The notes beneath the pieces were generated by a model, which was not told where the DNA came from, did not search any database, and worked only from the letters and a program-made list of their open reading frames with translations. Positions 1-8,129 of a DNA stretch of 64,000 nucleotides are shown here, piece by piece (the stretch's first letter is position 1; each line of letters opens with the position of its first letter). The position numbers and the translations under genes were made by a program. The stretch is from JAIXRY01 sp964444515 (GTDB lineage: Bacteria; Patescibacteriota; Minisyncoccia; Phycocordibacterales; UBA9973). The stretch is from the NCBI GenBank assembly GCA_964444515.1, contig CAYUGY010000001.1:1-64000 (forward strand). The letters are read 5' to 3'.

Positions 1-451
1 GACCAGATGGAGTCAATGAAAAAGCCAAGACGATTTCTTTCAATCCAGTTTTTTTCAAATCAGTCACACGCTTGACCATTTCTCGAAGACGCAAAAATTC
101 ACTCGGATTCTTTTCCAAAATCGGAACAAGTCCACCGAGCACAAAATAAAAGCCGTTGTATGTTTTGCTTTTTCTAAAGGCTTCAAGGTCTGCATCTTTT
201 TCGACAATCAATAGGGAAGTAGTATCTTCGGCAGTTGTACAGAAGAGACAAATTTCTTGCGGGCCAGAGAAAAATCGCTGACACAATGGACAGATCCGAA
301 CACCATCTTTCACATGAGTAATTGCGTCAGAAAGTGAATCCAAATATTGCTTATCTTTGGTCAACAAGAAATAGACAAAGCGTTTTGATTGTCGTTCACC
401 AATTCCAGGAAATTGCTTGAAATATTCAGCTAGTTTATCGATAGGATTCAT
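1..451 (-). CDS. recR: Recombination mediator protein RecR (3' part off the window)
   Basis: RecR loads RecA at gapped DNA together with RecO/RecF. I translated the minus strand from the ATG at 451, and the reading frame stays open to the window edge, giving the first 150 residues. They show the helix-hairpin-helix start with FPGIGERQSKRF at about residues 14-25. A four-cysteine zinc finger follows (C54-x2-C57 and C68-x2-C71), then the beginning of the Toprim domain with LLIVEKDADLEAF. The full protein is usually near 200 residues, so about a quarter is missing. A TATACT box lies 9 bases before the ATG, so the mRNA is probably leaderless. Identification is by motif order and is firm. Confidence 0.93.
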   Translation of the reverse strand, partial: MNPIDKLAEYFKQFPGIGERQSKRFVYFLLTKDKQYLDSLSDAITHVKDGVRICPLCQRFFSGPQEICLFCTTAEDTTSLLIVEKDADLEAFRKSKTYNGFYFVLGGLVPILEKNPSEFLRLREMVKRVTDLKKTGLKEIVLAFSLTPSG

Positions 452-494
452 TGAAACTACAGTATATCAGATGATGTTATTTCAGAATATAGAA

Positions 495-517
495 GTGCGC
501 GACCGGAGGTCGCGCAC
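495..517. repeat. GC-rich 10-bp perfect hairpin, copy 1 of 3
   Basis: GTGCGCGACC, a GGA loop, then GGTCGCGCAC form a perfect stem between recR and dnaB. The same core GCGCGACC-3nt-GGTCGCGC recurs at 41356-41374 and 43654-43680. It stands out in an AT-rich genome. Here it lies downstream of dnaB (minus strand) and may act as its terminator, but no clear T-tract follows on that strand. Confidence 0.7.
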
Positions 518-562
518 ATGTTCTATCTATATTCTATACTCTATATTCTAACTATCTTCTTC

Positions 563-1978
563 TTAGAAGTCCGACAAATCGTATTTATTCGTTGGAGCAG
601 GACCTTGTGGAGCGGTAACACCAGCATATTCATTGGCAACTTCAAGGAAGCTGGTAGTATTTCCATCAATCATCATAGACACGGCACCGATTGGACCATT
701 TCGGTGTTTTCCGATAATTACCTTGATTTCTCGAGAACTATTATTGCCACCTGTTTCAAATTTATCATCAACACGGTGCAAGAACATCACAACGTCAGCA
801 TCTTGCTCAATAGATCCAGAGTCACGAAGGTCAGAAAGTTTTGGTTCACCGCCACGAGATTCAACAGCACGAGAGAGCTGTGACAGCGCGATAACTGGTA
901 CATCAAACTCTTTTGCCAACGCCTTCAATCCACGAGAAATTTCAGTCACTTGGTTGACCATATTGTCATAGGTTTTGACTGGAGTCATCAGTTGCAAGTA
1001 GTCGATTACAATCAATCCGAGTCCGTGCTCTTTTTTGATACGTCGAGCAGTGTTACGAAGACGGATAATGTTTGAGCCAGCCTGGTCGTCAATAAAGATT
1101 GGTGCTTGTGCCAATTCTCCAACAGCTTGTTGTAACTTTTCATATTCTTCTTCTTTTTTGAAACCAATCCCAGTACGAAGCTTCCATGCATCAACTTGTG
1201 AATGCGAAGCTACCATTCTGTCGATCAATTGATGAGAACTCATTTCGAGTGAGAAGATAATAGTCGGTTGACCATGTTTGACCGCAGCGTTTTTGGCTAC
1301 ATCGAGCGCAAATGTTGTTTTACCAACAGATGGACGAGCCGCCAAAATGATCAAGTCTGACTTTTGAAAACCAGAAAGCATATCATCCAACTTCTTGAAA
1401 CCACTTGGTACACCACGCAGTCCACCAGGATTCTGATGCAAACTCTCAAAGCGTTCCATCGCACCGGTCAACACTTCTTTGATCGGCACCGCACGAGTAG
1501 CGTTCGGACGTCCTTTCATATCGAGCAAGTGCTTTTCTGCTTGATCAACAATAGAATCTGCATCTTCATCTGATTCTGCAAAACCAAGCTCAGCAATGTG
1601 ATCAGCCGCACGAATCAATTCACGAAGAATGTGTTTTTTCTGTACGATATCTGCATAATATTTTGCGTTGGTCGAAGAAGGAACAGAACTAGTCAATTCT
1701 GCCAAATAGGCATTTCCTCCGACACTATCAAATTGTTTTTTGTCTTTGAGTTTGGTTGCAACAGAGAGCATGTCGATTGGCTCATTTTTCATCGACAGAT
1801 CTCGCATTGCTTCGAAAATGATTCCGTTTTTATCAGAATAGAACGTCTTAGGATCAAGGATATCGGTGACTTCATGAATTGCACCAGAACGGACCATAAT
1901 AGAACCAAGTACTGCACGTTCTGCATCAGCGTCTTGTGGTGGTATTCGGATTTGCGGATTTCCTTTGTGTTGTGACAT
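563..1978 (-). CDS. dnaB: Replicative DNA helicase DnaB
   Basis: Hexameric 5'-3' helicase of the replication fork. The protein has 471 residues, a normal length. The N-terminal primase-interaction domain (about 10-115, starting RIPPQDADAERAVLGSIM) is followed by the RecA-like helicase domain. That domain has Walker A ARPSVGKTT at 214-222, the FSLEMS segment near 243, Walker B around LIVIDYLQLM, and the LRDSGSIEQDADVV motif of the DnaB family. The ATG at 1978 has a TACAAT box 9 bases upstream and no Shine-Dalgarno sequence. It is divergent from trpS with a 115-base shared promoter region. No intein or insertion is seen. Identification is certain. Confidence 0.97.
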   Translation of the reverse strand: MSQHKGNPQIRIPPQDADAERAVLGSIMVRSGAIHEVTDILDPKTFYSDKNGIIFEAMRDLSMKNEPIDMLSVATKLKDKKQFDSVGGNAYLAELTSSVPSSTNAKYYADIVQKKHILRELIRAADHIAELGFAESDEDADSIVDQAEKHLLDMKGRPNATRAVPIKEVLTGAMERFESLHQNPGGLRGVPSGFKKLDDMLSGFQKSDLIILAARPSVGKTTFALDVAKNAAVKHGQPTIIFSLEMSSHQLIDRMVASHSQVDAWKLRTGIGFKKEEEYEKLQQAVGELAQAPIFIDDQAGSNIIRLRNTARRIKKEHGLGLIVIDYLQLMTPVKTYDNMVNQVTEISRGLKALAKEFDVPVIALSQLSRAVESRGGEPKLSDLRDSGSIEQDADVVMFLHRVDDKFETGGNNSSREIKVIIGKHRNGPIGAVSMMIDGNTTSFLEVANEYAGVTAPQGPAPTNKYDLSDF

Positions 1979-2038
1979 CGTGAACTCATTGTAACAGTAG
2001 GGAAAGTCGCTGGGAAATCGGACCCCCTGTGCACACTG

Positions 2039-2093
2039 TGAAAAACTCTTTTCACCTTTGTATTTTAAGCTTTGTTCAACTATAATGGGGGAT
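2039..2093 (+). promoter_or_regulatory. trpS promoter, leaderless type, with adjacent inverted repeat
   Basis: TTGTAT (2058-2063), a 17-base spacer and TATAAT (2081-2086) stand 7 bases before the trpS ATG at 2094. Transcription starting the usual 6-8 bases after the -10 would begin at or next to the start codon. GTGAAAA-4nt-TTTTCAC at 2039-2056 is a perfect inverted repeat touching the -35 and could be an operator; this last point is inference. Confidence 0.6.
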
Positions 2094-3059
2094 ATGCAAA
2101 AGAAAATTCTCCTATCAGGAATTCAACCATCAGGCACCCTTCATATTGGCAATTATTTTGGTGCGATCAAGCAATTTGTCGAATTACAAAAAGACTACGA
2201 TACTCGTATTTTTATTGCCGACTTACATGCGATCAATTCAACTCAAGATGCACTCCAGTTGTCAAAAAATATTTTTGACATTGCTGTCGACTATCTCGCA
2301 CTTGGACTTGATCCAGAAAATATCATCCTCTTCAAACAATCAGATGTACCAGATGTTGCAGAACTCTGTTGGTATTTCAACTGTATTACCACTGTGCCAT
2401 ATCTCGAACGCGCACACGCATACAAAGACAAAGTAGCAAATGGTAAGGAAGCCAATGTCGGACTGTTTGATTATCCAATTTTGATGGCAGCAGATATTTT
2501 GGTCCAAGATGCACAAATGGTCCCAGTCGGTGCTGATCAACGACAACACGTAGAATTTGCTCGTGATATTGCCGAGAAATTCAATCGCATTTATGGTGAG
2601 ACATTCATTCTTCCTGAAGCAATGATTTTGGATAATGTTGCAACAGTACCGGGAATTGATGGACGCAAAATGTCGAAGAGTTATAACAATACAATTCCAC
2701 TATTTGCAGAACGAGACGAAATCAAAGCATTGGTTATGCGTATTGCAACTGATTCAAAAGCTCCCGATGAAGTCAAAAATCCAGATGATATGGTGTTGTA
2801 TCAAATTCATAAATTGTTCAATCAAAGCGAGGAATTGAAGCAAGCGTACACACAAGGAATGTCATACAAAGAAGCCAAAGAGCGTTTGGTTGACGATATC
2901 GACGCGTTCATTGAACCGTTCCGCAAACGTCGCGATGAAATCGCTTCACGCCGTGAATATGTCCTCGAAGTACTTCGACAAGGCGCAGAAAAAGCTCGTC
3001 CAATCATCAAAAAGAAAATGGACCTTATTCGCAAGAGAGTAGGGGTGCATTTGGAGTAA
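2094..3059 (+). CDS. trpS: Tryptophan--tRNA ligase
   Basis: Charges tRNA-Trp. It is a class I synthetase of 321 residues with the HIGH-type motif HIGN at 17-20 (within SGTLHIGNYFGA) and the KMSKS loop at about 192-196 (GRKMSKSYNN). An in-frame ATG lies upstream at 2058, but the family start MxKKILLSGIQPSG and the -10 box at 2081-2086 both point to the ATG at 2094; the upstream codons would lie inside the promoter. An ABC exporter gene follows after one base, so the two may be cotranscribed. Certain identification. Confidence 0.96.
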   Translation: MQKKILLSGIQPSGTLHIGNYFGAIKQFVELQKDYDTRIFIADLHAINSTQDALQLSKNIFDIAVDYLALGLDPENIILFKQSDVPDVAELCWYFNCITTVPYLERAHAYKDKVANGKEANVGLFDYPILMAADILVQDAQMVPVGADQRQHVEFARDIAEKFNRIYGETFILPEAMILDNVATVPGIDGRKMSKSYNNTIPLFAERDEIKALVMRIATDSKAPDEVKNPDDMVLYQIHKLFNQSEELKQAYTQGMSYKEAKERLVDDIDAFIEPFRKRRDEIASRREYVLEVLRQGAEKARPIIKKKMDLIRKRVGVHLE

Positions 3060-3060
3060 T

Positions 3061-4872
3061 ATGTTCAAAGAATTCATAGAAACAGTCAGAAATTTTCCTG
3101 ATGTACTGCGACAATATTTTCGTGCTTTCAAAATTGCATATAAAGAAACAAAACACAAAGTAGTAATTCAGTTTATAATTTCAATACTTATTGGATTTAT
3201 TCCATATTTCAGAAACTTCATTCAAGGTAATTTAATAAACGCACTCAGTGAATCTATAAAAAATCATGATACTAAGATTCTGATGGTCCCAGTTATTTTA
3301 TTGATTTCAATGATAGTTTTACCAACAATCTTAAACATCGTAAATCAATTCATTAACAAAGATTATCGTTTTAATTTTCAGAAAAAATTAATGCTAATGA
3401 AAACATTAAAGGATTCTGAAATTGACCCACAACTTCTTGAGGATAAAGATTTTACGAACTTGAAAAATAAAATAGAATCTAAGGGGGTAATGACTGTTAG
3501 TAATTTTTATGTAACTATAAATGATTACTTGCTAGAAATAGCTATTTTCATAGTTTTATCTTTTACTATTTATTCTTTTTCTCACAAAGGATTTGTTGTC
3601 TTATTTTTGACATCACTGCCGATATTAATAACCAGAATGAATTACGGGCAAGATTCTTGGTTTATTTGGGGTAATGATATCGATACGGAAAAAAGAAAAA
3701 AGATGGGTGACTTTAGAAACTATTTCGAAGTCTTTTCAAATTACATAGAAATCCGTCTTACAAAATCTTATGGGTACTTCATAAAATATATAAATGATTT
3801 TTTTGATGAATCATACGCCAAGCAACATCATACAGAAAAGAAACTTTTTAAATATTCAATGATAAGCGGATTGATATCTATAGTCGGTATTGTCTATGTG
3901 ATTTTTGATTTATTAAACAAGGTTATCGGGGAGAAAATGCAAGTAGGTACTTTTATATTTGCTTTTTCATTGGTTGTGCAATTTACATTCTCTCTTTCAT
4001 ATATTTTTGCAAAATTAGGTTTTATTTATCCAGACTACAAATACGTAAAAGAATTCTTTCAATATATAGATTCAAAACCAATTATCAAAAACACAGGTAA
4101 AGAAAAAGTTTCAGACACTCCACCAACAATAGAATTCAAAAATATTTCGTTCAAATATCCAAATACTGAAAAAGAAGTCTTAAAAAATTTCAATCTAACT
4201 ATTTCAGCAGGAGATAAACTGGCTGTCATCGGACTAAATGGGGCAGGAAAGACAACGTTTGTAAAATTGCTTTGTCGTTTTTATGACCCGACTGAAGGCC
4301 AAATACTTTTGAACGGAAAAGATTTACGAGAATATAATTTGGACGATTGGTATGAACAATTGGGGGTACTTTTCCAAGAATATGGAAAATATCATATTCC
4401 AGTAGAAGACCTTGTATCACTTGGAAGACACAGTGAAAAGATTGATCACGAAAAAGTTACAAATAGTTTGAAAATTGCCGAGGCAGATTTTGTAAATTCA
4501 CTCCCTGAAAAAGAGCGCACCATGCTTGGTAAACACTATACTGATGGAGTTGATATTTCTGTCGGCCAATGGCAAAAGCTCGCAATCGCTCGAATGTTTT
4601 ACCGTGATCCCTCTGTCATGGTGCTCGATGAACCAACGAGCTCAATTGATGCCGAAGCAGAAGCAAAAATCTTTGAAACACTTGAAAAACTAACAAAAGA
4701 CAAGACGGTCATTATGATCTCACACAGATTCTCAACGGTCCGTAATGCGGACAAAATCTGTGTTATCAAAGACGGAAGCCTACACGAATACGGAACTCAT
4801 GAAGAACTCCTTGCTCTCAAAAAAGGTGAATACGCTCGATTGTTCAAATTACAAGCTGAAGGATACAAATAA
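3061..4872 (+). CDS. ABC exporter, fused permease and ATPase (first of a pair)
   Basis: A membrane exporter half-transporter of 603 residues. The N-terminal membrane domain (about 30-320) has long hydrophobic stretches near 37-52, 78-97, 158-190 and 270-325. The ATPase domain (about 350-600) has Walker A GLNGAGKTT near 391-399, a non-standard signature ISVGQ near 499-503, Walker B with catalytic Glu in VMVLDEPTSSID, and a switch His in MISHR. The substrate cannot be told from sequence. A second exporter of exactly the same length follows, separated by a terminator and its own promoter; the two could pair as a heterodimer. Its codon use is more AT-rich in the membrane half. Confidence 0.88.
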   Translation: MFKEFIETVRNFPDVLRQYFRAFKIAYKETKHKVVIQFIISILIGFIPYFRNFIQGNLINALSESIKNHDTKILMVPVILLISMIVLPTILNIVNQFINKDYRFNFQKKLMLMKTLKDSEIDPQLLEDKDFTNLKNKIESKGVMTVSNFYVTINDYLLEIAIFIVLSFTIYSFSHKGFVVLFLTSLPILITRMNYGQDSWFIWGNDIDTEKRKKMGDFRNYFEVFSNYIEIRLTKSYGYFIKYINDFFDESYAKQHHTEKKLFKYSMISGLISIVGIVYVIFDLLNKVIGEKMQVGTFIFAFSLVVQFTFSLSYIFAKLGFIYPDYKYVKEFFQYIDSKPIIKNTGKEKVSDTPPTIEFKNISFKYPNTEKEVLKNFNLTISAGDKLAVIGLNGAGKTTFVKLLCRFYDPTEGQILLNGKDLREYNLDDWYEQLGVLFQEYGKYHIPVEDLVSLGRHSEKIDHEKVTNSLKIAEADFVNSLPEKERTMLGKHYTDGVDISVGQWQKLAIARMFYRDPSVMVLDEPTSSIDAEAEAKIFETLEKLTKDKTVIMISHRFSTVRNADKICVIKDGSLHEYGTHEELLALKKGEYARLFKLQAEGYK

Positions 4873-4900
4873 TTCAAAATATCCTTATATTATAAGAACG

Positions 4901-4930
4901 AAAAGCAAGATAGTATCTTGCTTTTTTATT
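4901..4930 (+). terminator. Rho-independent terminator after first ABC exporter
   Basis: GCAAGAT-AGT-ATCTTGC stem followed by six T. A TATAAT box a few bases downstream then serves the second exporter. Confidence 0.8.
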
Positions 4931-4972
4931 TATATATGATATAATAAAAACGGACAATTAATTGAAAAATAA

Positions 4973-6784
4973 ATGAACGAAAAGAAGTCTTTTTACAACA
5001 GGTTGTGGACACTGTTTAAACCGTTCCATCGACATTTTGGTGTCGTGTTTGTATTACTGCTTATTTCCCAGTTAGTGGGTTCTGTCAATTCTTACTTTCT
5101 CGGAAAAAGCGTTGAGCTATTTTCGCAGATAGGATTGAAAACTGTCAGTTCTCAATTGATTGGATTAATGCTTGGAGGTTCTTGTGTGGCATGGTTAATT
5201 ATTGTTGCGATTGAATATTTTCGCGACCAATACGAACGAAAGCATTTGGATTTTGAAATTGGAGGTAATGTATCAAAAATTTCATTAAAAAAATACCTTT
5301 CTTTATCTCTCGGTCAACACATCAATCAGCATTCGAGTATTAGTCAGCAAATAGTAAATGCTGGACAGTCTGCATTACAAGCTGCAATTCAAACACTCGT
5401 TTATGAATTATTCCCCAATATCATCCAAATCACTGTTTCTATCGGAGTATTATTCTTCGTTCATTGGAGCATCGGATTGGTAATGTTGGCAAATGCTGTT
5501 ATGTTTTGGCTGATTATGTACTGGCTCAACAAATGGTCGCTACCTAGAATCGAAGGGATGAATAAGCTCAACAGAACTTTCGGAAAAGCGGTCTCAGAAA
5601 TTTATCGGAACATCAAATTGGTTACCATGGAATCTCAACAAGAACGAAGCACTGCAGGAGCAATGCTCAAACGAGAGGAAATGACTAGCTATGGAAAAGA
5701 TTTCTGGCAAAAATTCTGGAATCGTATTTTGGTATTACGACTAAGTACGGGAGGTGTTCGATATGTACTCTATATATTATGTGCCTACCTTATTTGGAAC
5801 AAAGTAATTACCGGAGGAATGTTCGTACTTGTCTTTCTTTGGTCAAACAATGCACTCAATAGCATGCATGTGATCGGAAATTTATGGAGAAGATTTGCAC
5901 AGAGTGTGGCAGATATCAAAAAATATTTTGAAATGCTCGACACCGAACCTACCGTGAAAACAGTAGAAAACCCTATCCGTCTGAAAGATATAAAAGGAAT
6001 GATTGAATTTAAAAACATTCATTTCAAATATCCGATGCGAAAAAAGACAGAGGAAGATGTTCCTGAAGACGAAGAATCTGACGGTGACGGAGCTTTGAAA
6101 GGGATTAATTTTCTTATTTATCCTGGCCAAAAAATCGGTATTGTCGGAGAATCAGGTTCAGGAAAATCAACAATGGTACACCTATTGAGCAGAGCATTTG
6201 ATCCTGATGACGGACAAATACTTATTGATGGCAATGATTTGCGTCTTGTGGATTTACTAACATACCGACAACAAATCGGAAACGTAGATCAACAGATACA
6301 ACTATTTGATATAAGCATAAAAGATAATATCTTATATGGATTATCCGATAGTGCTCGTCAAAAGATTACCGAGGAAGAACTCGAAGAGATCGCTGAAATT
6401 TCTTGTATCAATAAATTTCGAGACAGACTCGAACATGGATTAGATACGATGATAGGGGAACATGGAGTTAAATTATCAGGAGGCGAACGTCAACGTATTG
6501 CAATAGCAAGAGCGTTGGTAAAAAAACCGAAAATAATGATATTCGATGAAGCCACCGCATCTCTCGATTCAAAAAACGAAAGATTGATTCAAGATGCGAT
6601 TGATAAAGTTTCTAAGAATAGGACTTGTATCATTATTGCCCATCGACTTTCTACTATCAAAAATGCAGATAACATATTTGTATTCAAGAAAGGAGAAATC
6701 GTTGGTGAAGGTACTCATGATGAGCTTATGGCAAATTGTGAATACTATTCTTCATTAGTTCATGAACAATTAACGTACGTTTAA
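4973..6784 (+). CDS. ABC exporter, fused permease and ATPase (second of a pair)
   Basis: A 603-residue half-transporter of the type-IV ABC exporter fold. Hydrophobic segments occupy about 20-330. The ATPase domain carries Walker A GESGSGKST near 392-400, a canonical signature LSGGE near 500, Walker B IMIFDEATASLD with catalytic Glu, and the switch IIAHR. An acidic insert (EEDVPEDEESDGDG) lies just before Walker A, between the first ATPase strands, which is unusual. Both ATP sites look intact in this protein, while the partner upstream has the altered signature ISVGQ, as seen in asymmetric heterodimeric exporters. That pairing is inference. Substrate unknown. Confidence 0.88.
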   Translation: MNEKKSFYNRLWTLFKPFHRHFGVVFVLLLISQLVGSVNSYFLGKSVELFSQIGLKTVSSQLIGLMLGGSCVAWLIIVAIEYFRDQYERKHLDFEIGGNVSKISLKKYLSLSLGQHINQHSSISQQIVNAGQSALQAAIQTLVYELFPNIIQITVSIGVLFFVHWSIGLVMLANAVMFWLIMYWLNKWSLPRIEGMNKLNRTFGKAVSEIYRNIKLVTMESQQERSTAGAMLKREEMTSYGKDFWQKFWNRILVLRLSTGGVRYVLYILCAYLIWNKVITGGMFVLVFLWSNNALNSMHVIGNLWRRFAQSVADIKKYFEMLDTEPTVKTVENPIRLKDIKGMIEFKNIHFKYPMRKKTEEDVPEDEESDGDGALKGINFLIYPGQKIGIVGESGSGKSTMVHLLSRAFDPDDGQILIDGNDLRLVDLLTYRQQIGNVDQQIQLFDISIKDNILYGLSDSARQKITEEELEEIAEISCINKFRDRLEHGLDTMIGEHGVKLSGGERQRIAIARALVKKPKIMIFDEATASLDSKNERLIQDAIDKVSKNRTCIIIAHRLSTIKNADNIFVFKKGEIVGEGTHDELMANCEYYSSLVHEQLTYV

Positions 6785-6790
6785 GAAACA

Positions 6791-6818
6791 AAACTCCGCA
6801 CTAGTGCGGAGTTTTTTT
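6791..6818 (+). terminator. Terminator of ABC exporter
   Basis: ACTCCGCA-CTAG-TGCGGAGT stem followed by a run of T, directly after the stop codon at 6784. Confidence 0.88.
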
Positions 6819-6822
6819 ATAA

Positions 6823-6852
6823 AAAAAAGCCTCGCACTGCGAGGCTTTTTTG
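6823..6852. terminator. Bidirectional terminator between convergent genes
   Basis: AAAAAAGCCTCGCA-CTGCGAGGCTTTTTT has A and T tracts on both sides. It mainly serves the minus-strand gene that ends at 6858. Confidence 0.85.
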
Positions 6853-6857
6853 ATCCC

Positions 6858-7328
6858 TTAATAATCTTCTGATGTTTCTTCTTCATGGATTCTTATTCTA
6901 TAAATATTTTTAAAATTTACAGAAAACCAAATATCGAAATACTCGAAATTTGATTGATCGATACGCTTAAGTTCATCTAATTCATTATTTATGATATCGG
7001 TATACTGATCAATCGGTGCAATTAGTTTGAAATTTTCTGAACAAAAATTAAACATGTTCTCATAACTATATCCATCAATCGGTAATACACATATCAACTC
7101 ACCTGAAGATTCCAAGGGGAGACAAATAACATTTAAGGCTAATCTACTGTTGATCCAAATCGTTACATAAAAAGGATCTTTATCTAAGGAAAAAATATAA
7201 TTCCAAAATTCGAATACAGATTCCTCAGTACTTTCTTTGTTTAGAAAGAGACTAAATCCATCTGGATGTTTTACGAACCTATAAGAACCGCAGTTCTCCG
7301 CATAGATTCTTGTGATTGTTTCTTCCAT
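6858..7328 (-). CDS. Hypothetical protein, 156 aa
   Basis: I do not recognise the family. The protein is acidic and rich in aromatic residues (many Phe, Tyr, Trp), with no signal peptide and no membrane segment. Two blocks of beta-type sequence (ICLPLESSGELICVLPIDGY and KNIYRIRIHEEE) suggest a globular cytoplasmic alpha/beta protein. It has its own terminator and lies head-to-tail with another unknown gene on the same strand, between the ABC exporters and aspS. The composition is more AT-rich than that of the housekeeping neighbours. The start at 7328 is the first ATG. Size and acidity would fit an immunity or chaperone-like protein, but nothing proves this. Confidence 0.65.
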   Translation of the reverse strand: MEETITRIYAENCGSYRFVKHPDGFSLFLNKESTEESVFEFWNYIFSLDKDPFYVTIWINSRLALNVICLPLESSGELICVLPIDGYSYENMFNFCSENFKLIAPIDQYTDIINNELDELKRIDQSNFEYFDIWFSVNFKNIYRIRIHEEETSEDY

Positions 7329-7411
7329 GTTTCCGTTTTTAAAATCCGAAATTATTCTATTATATATTTAATAACTTGTCAAACATACGTGTTCAATATA
7401 AACAAAGAAAA

Positions 7412-7437
7412 GAAAAAACCTCGCGATACGAGATTTT
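7412..7437 (-). terminator. Terminator of hypothetical gene 7437-8024
   Basis: Read on the minus strand, the short stem CTCG-TATCG-CGAG is flanked by A and T runs and directly follows the stop codon. Confidence 0.55.
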
Positions 7438-8024
7438 TACAAAAATTCATCTTTTGAAATTCCCCAAGAAACAAGTCTGTCGGTATTCAAAATAATACCA
7501 CTGAAAGACAGGATTGATTCAGGTTTGATATTTGGCAATCCTTCAATAAAAGAAAAAGCTTTTTTCTCTTTTTCATCAGAGACAGAAAAAGTCGGTAAAT
7601 TCAAATTATTATAATGCTCAACTTTTTCATTTTCATCGATAATAGGTTTTCCTTCCATATTATCAATAATAATAAATTTGATAAAAATGCTTTTATCAAA
7701 ACGTACTAATTCGGGGAAAATACCGCCCCCTAGCCCGAAACTTTTATATCTTCTTGTGTCGAATATAAAACCAGAAGCATCAACTAAAGTTTCAACTATT
7801 TCAGTTTTTGTCGAAAATAATACTGTTTTTTTCATATCAGAAAAAATATGTCTAGATATATCAATACCTAAATCAAAAAATGCTGACCAGAAATACTGTA
7901 TGTGTGGAGAAACTGTCTCTTTTCTTTTAAATGAAAATGCTTGTTCGTTTTCATTAAAATCATAGGAATCTGGAAAAGCGACTAGTATTTCCTTGAAATG
8001 TAGCTTGAGTAATTCACTATCCAT
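7437..8024 (-). CDS. Hypothetical protein, 195 aa
   Basis: Not recognised. Soluble by sequence: no signal peptide and no membrane helix. Notable segments are a GLGGGIFPELVRFD loop near the middle, followed by a strongly hydrophobic beta strand (IFIKFIIID), and a C-terminal part with alternating hydrophobic residues. Both this and the adjacent 156-residue gene are aromatic-rich, AT-rich and of similar character, and they are the only unknown pair in the first 15 kb. They may form a two-gene unit, although a weak terminator separates them. The start at 8024 is the only reasonable ATG. Confidence 0.65.
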   Translation of the reverse strand: MDSELLKLHFKEILVAFPDSYDFNENEQAFSFKRKETVSPHIQYFWSAFFDLGIDISRHIFSDMKKTVLFSTKTEIVETLVDASGFIFDTRRYKSFGLGGGIFPELVRFDKSIFIKFIIIDNMEGKPIIDENEKVEHYNNLNLPTFSVSDEKEKKAFSFIEGLPNIKPESILSFSGIILNTDRLVSWGISKDEFL

Positions 8025-8129
8025 TTATGTAAAGAATTTAAACCAAAATCATTTTATTACATAAAATACATTTTGTCAATATTTATATTATTTAGAAAAA
8101 TCAGCGTTTTTTGCTATAGTAAAAGCATT

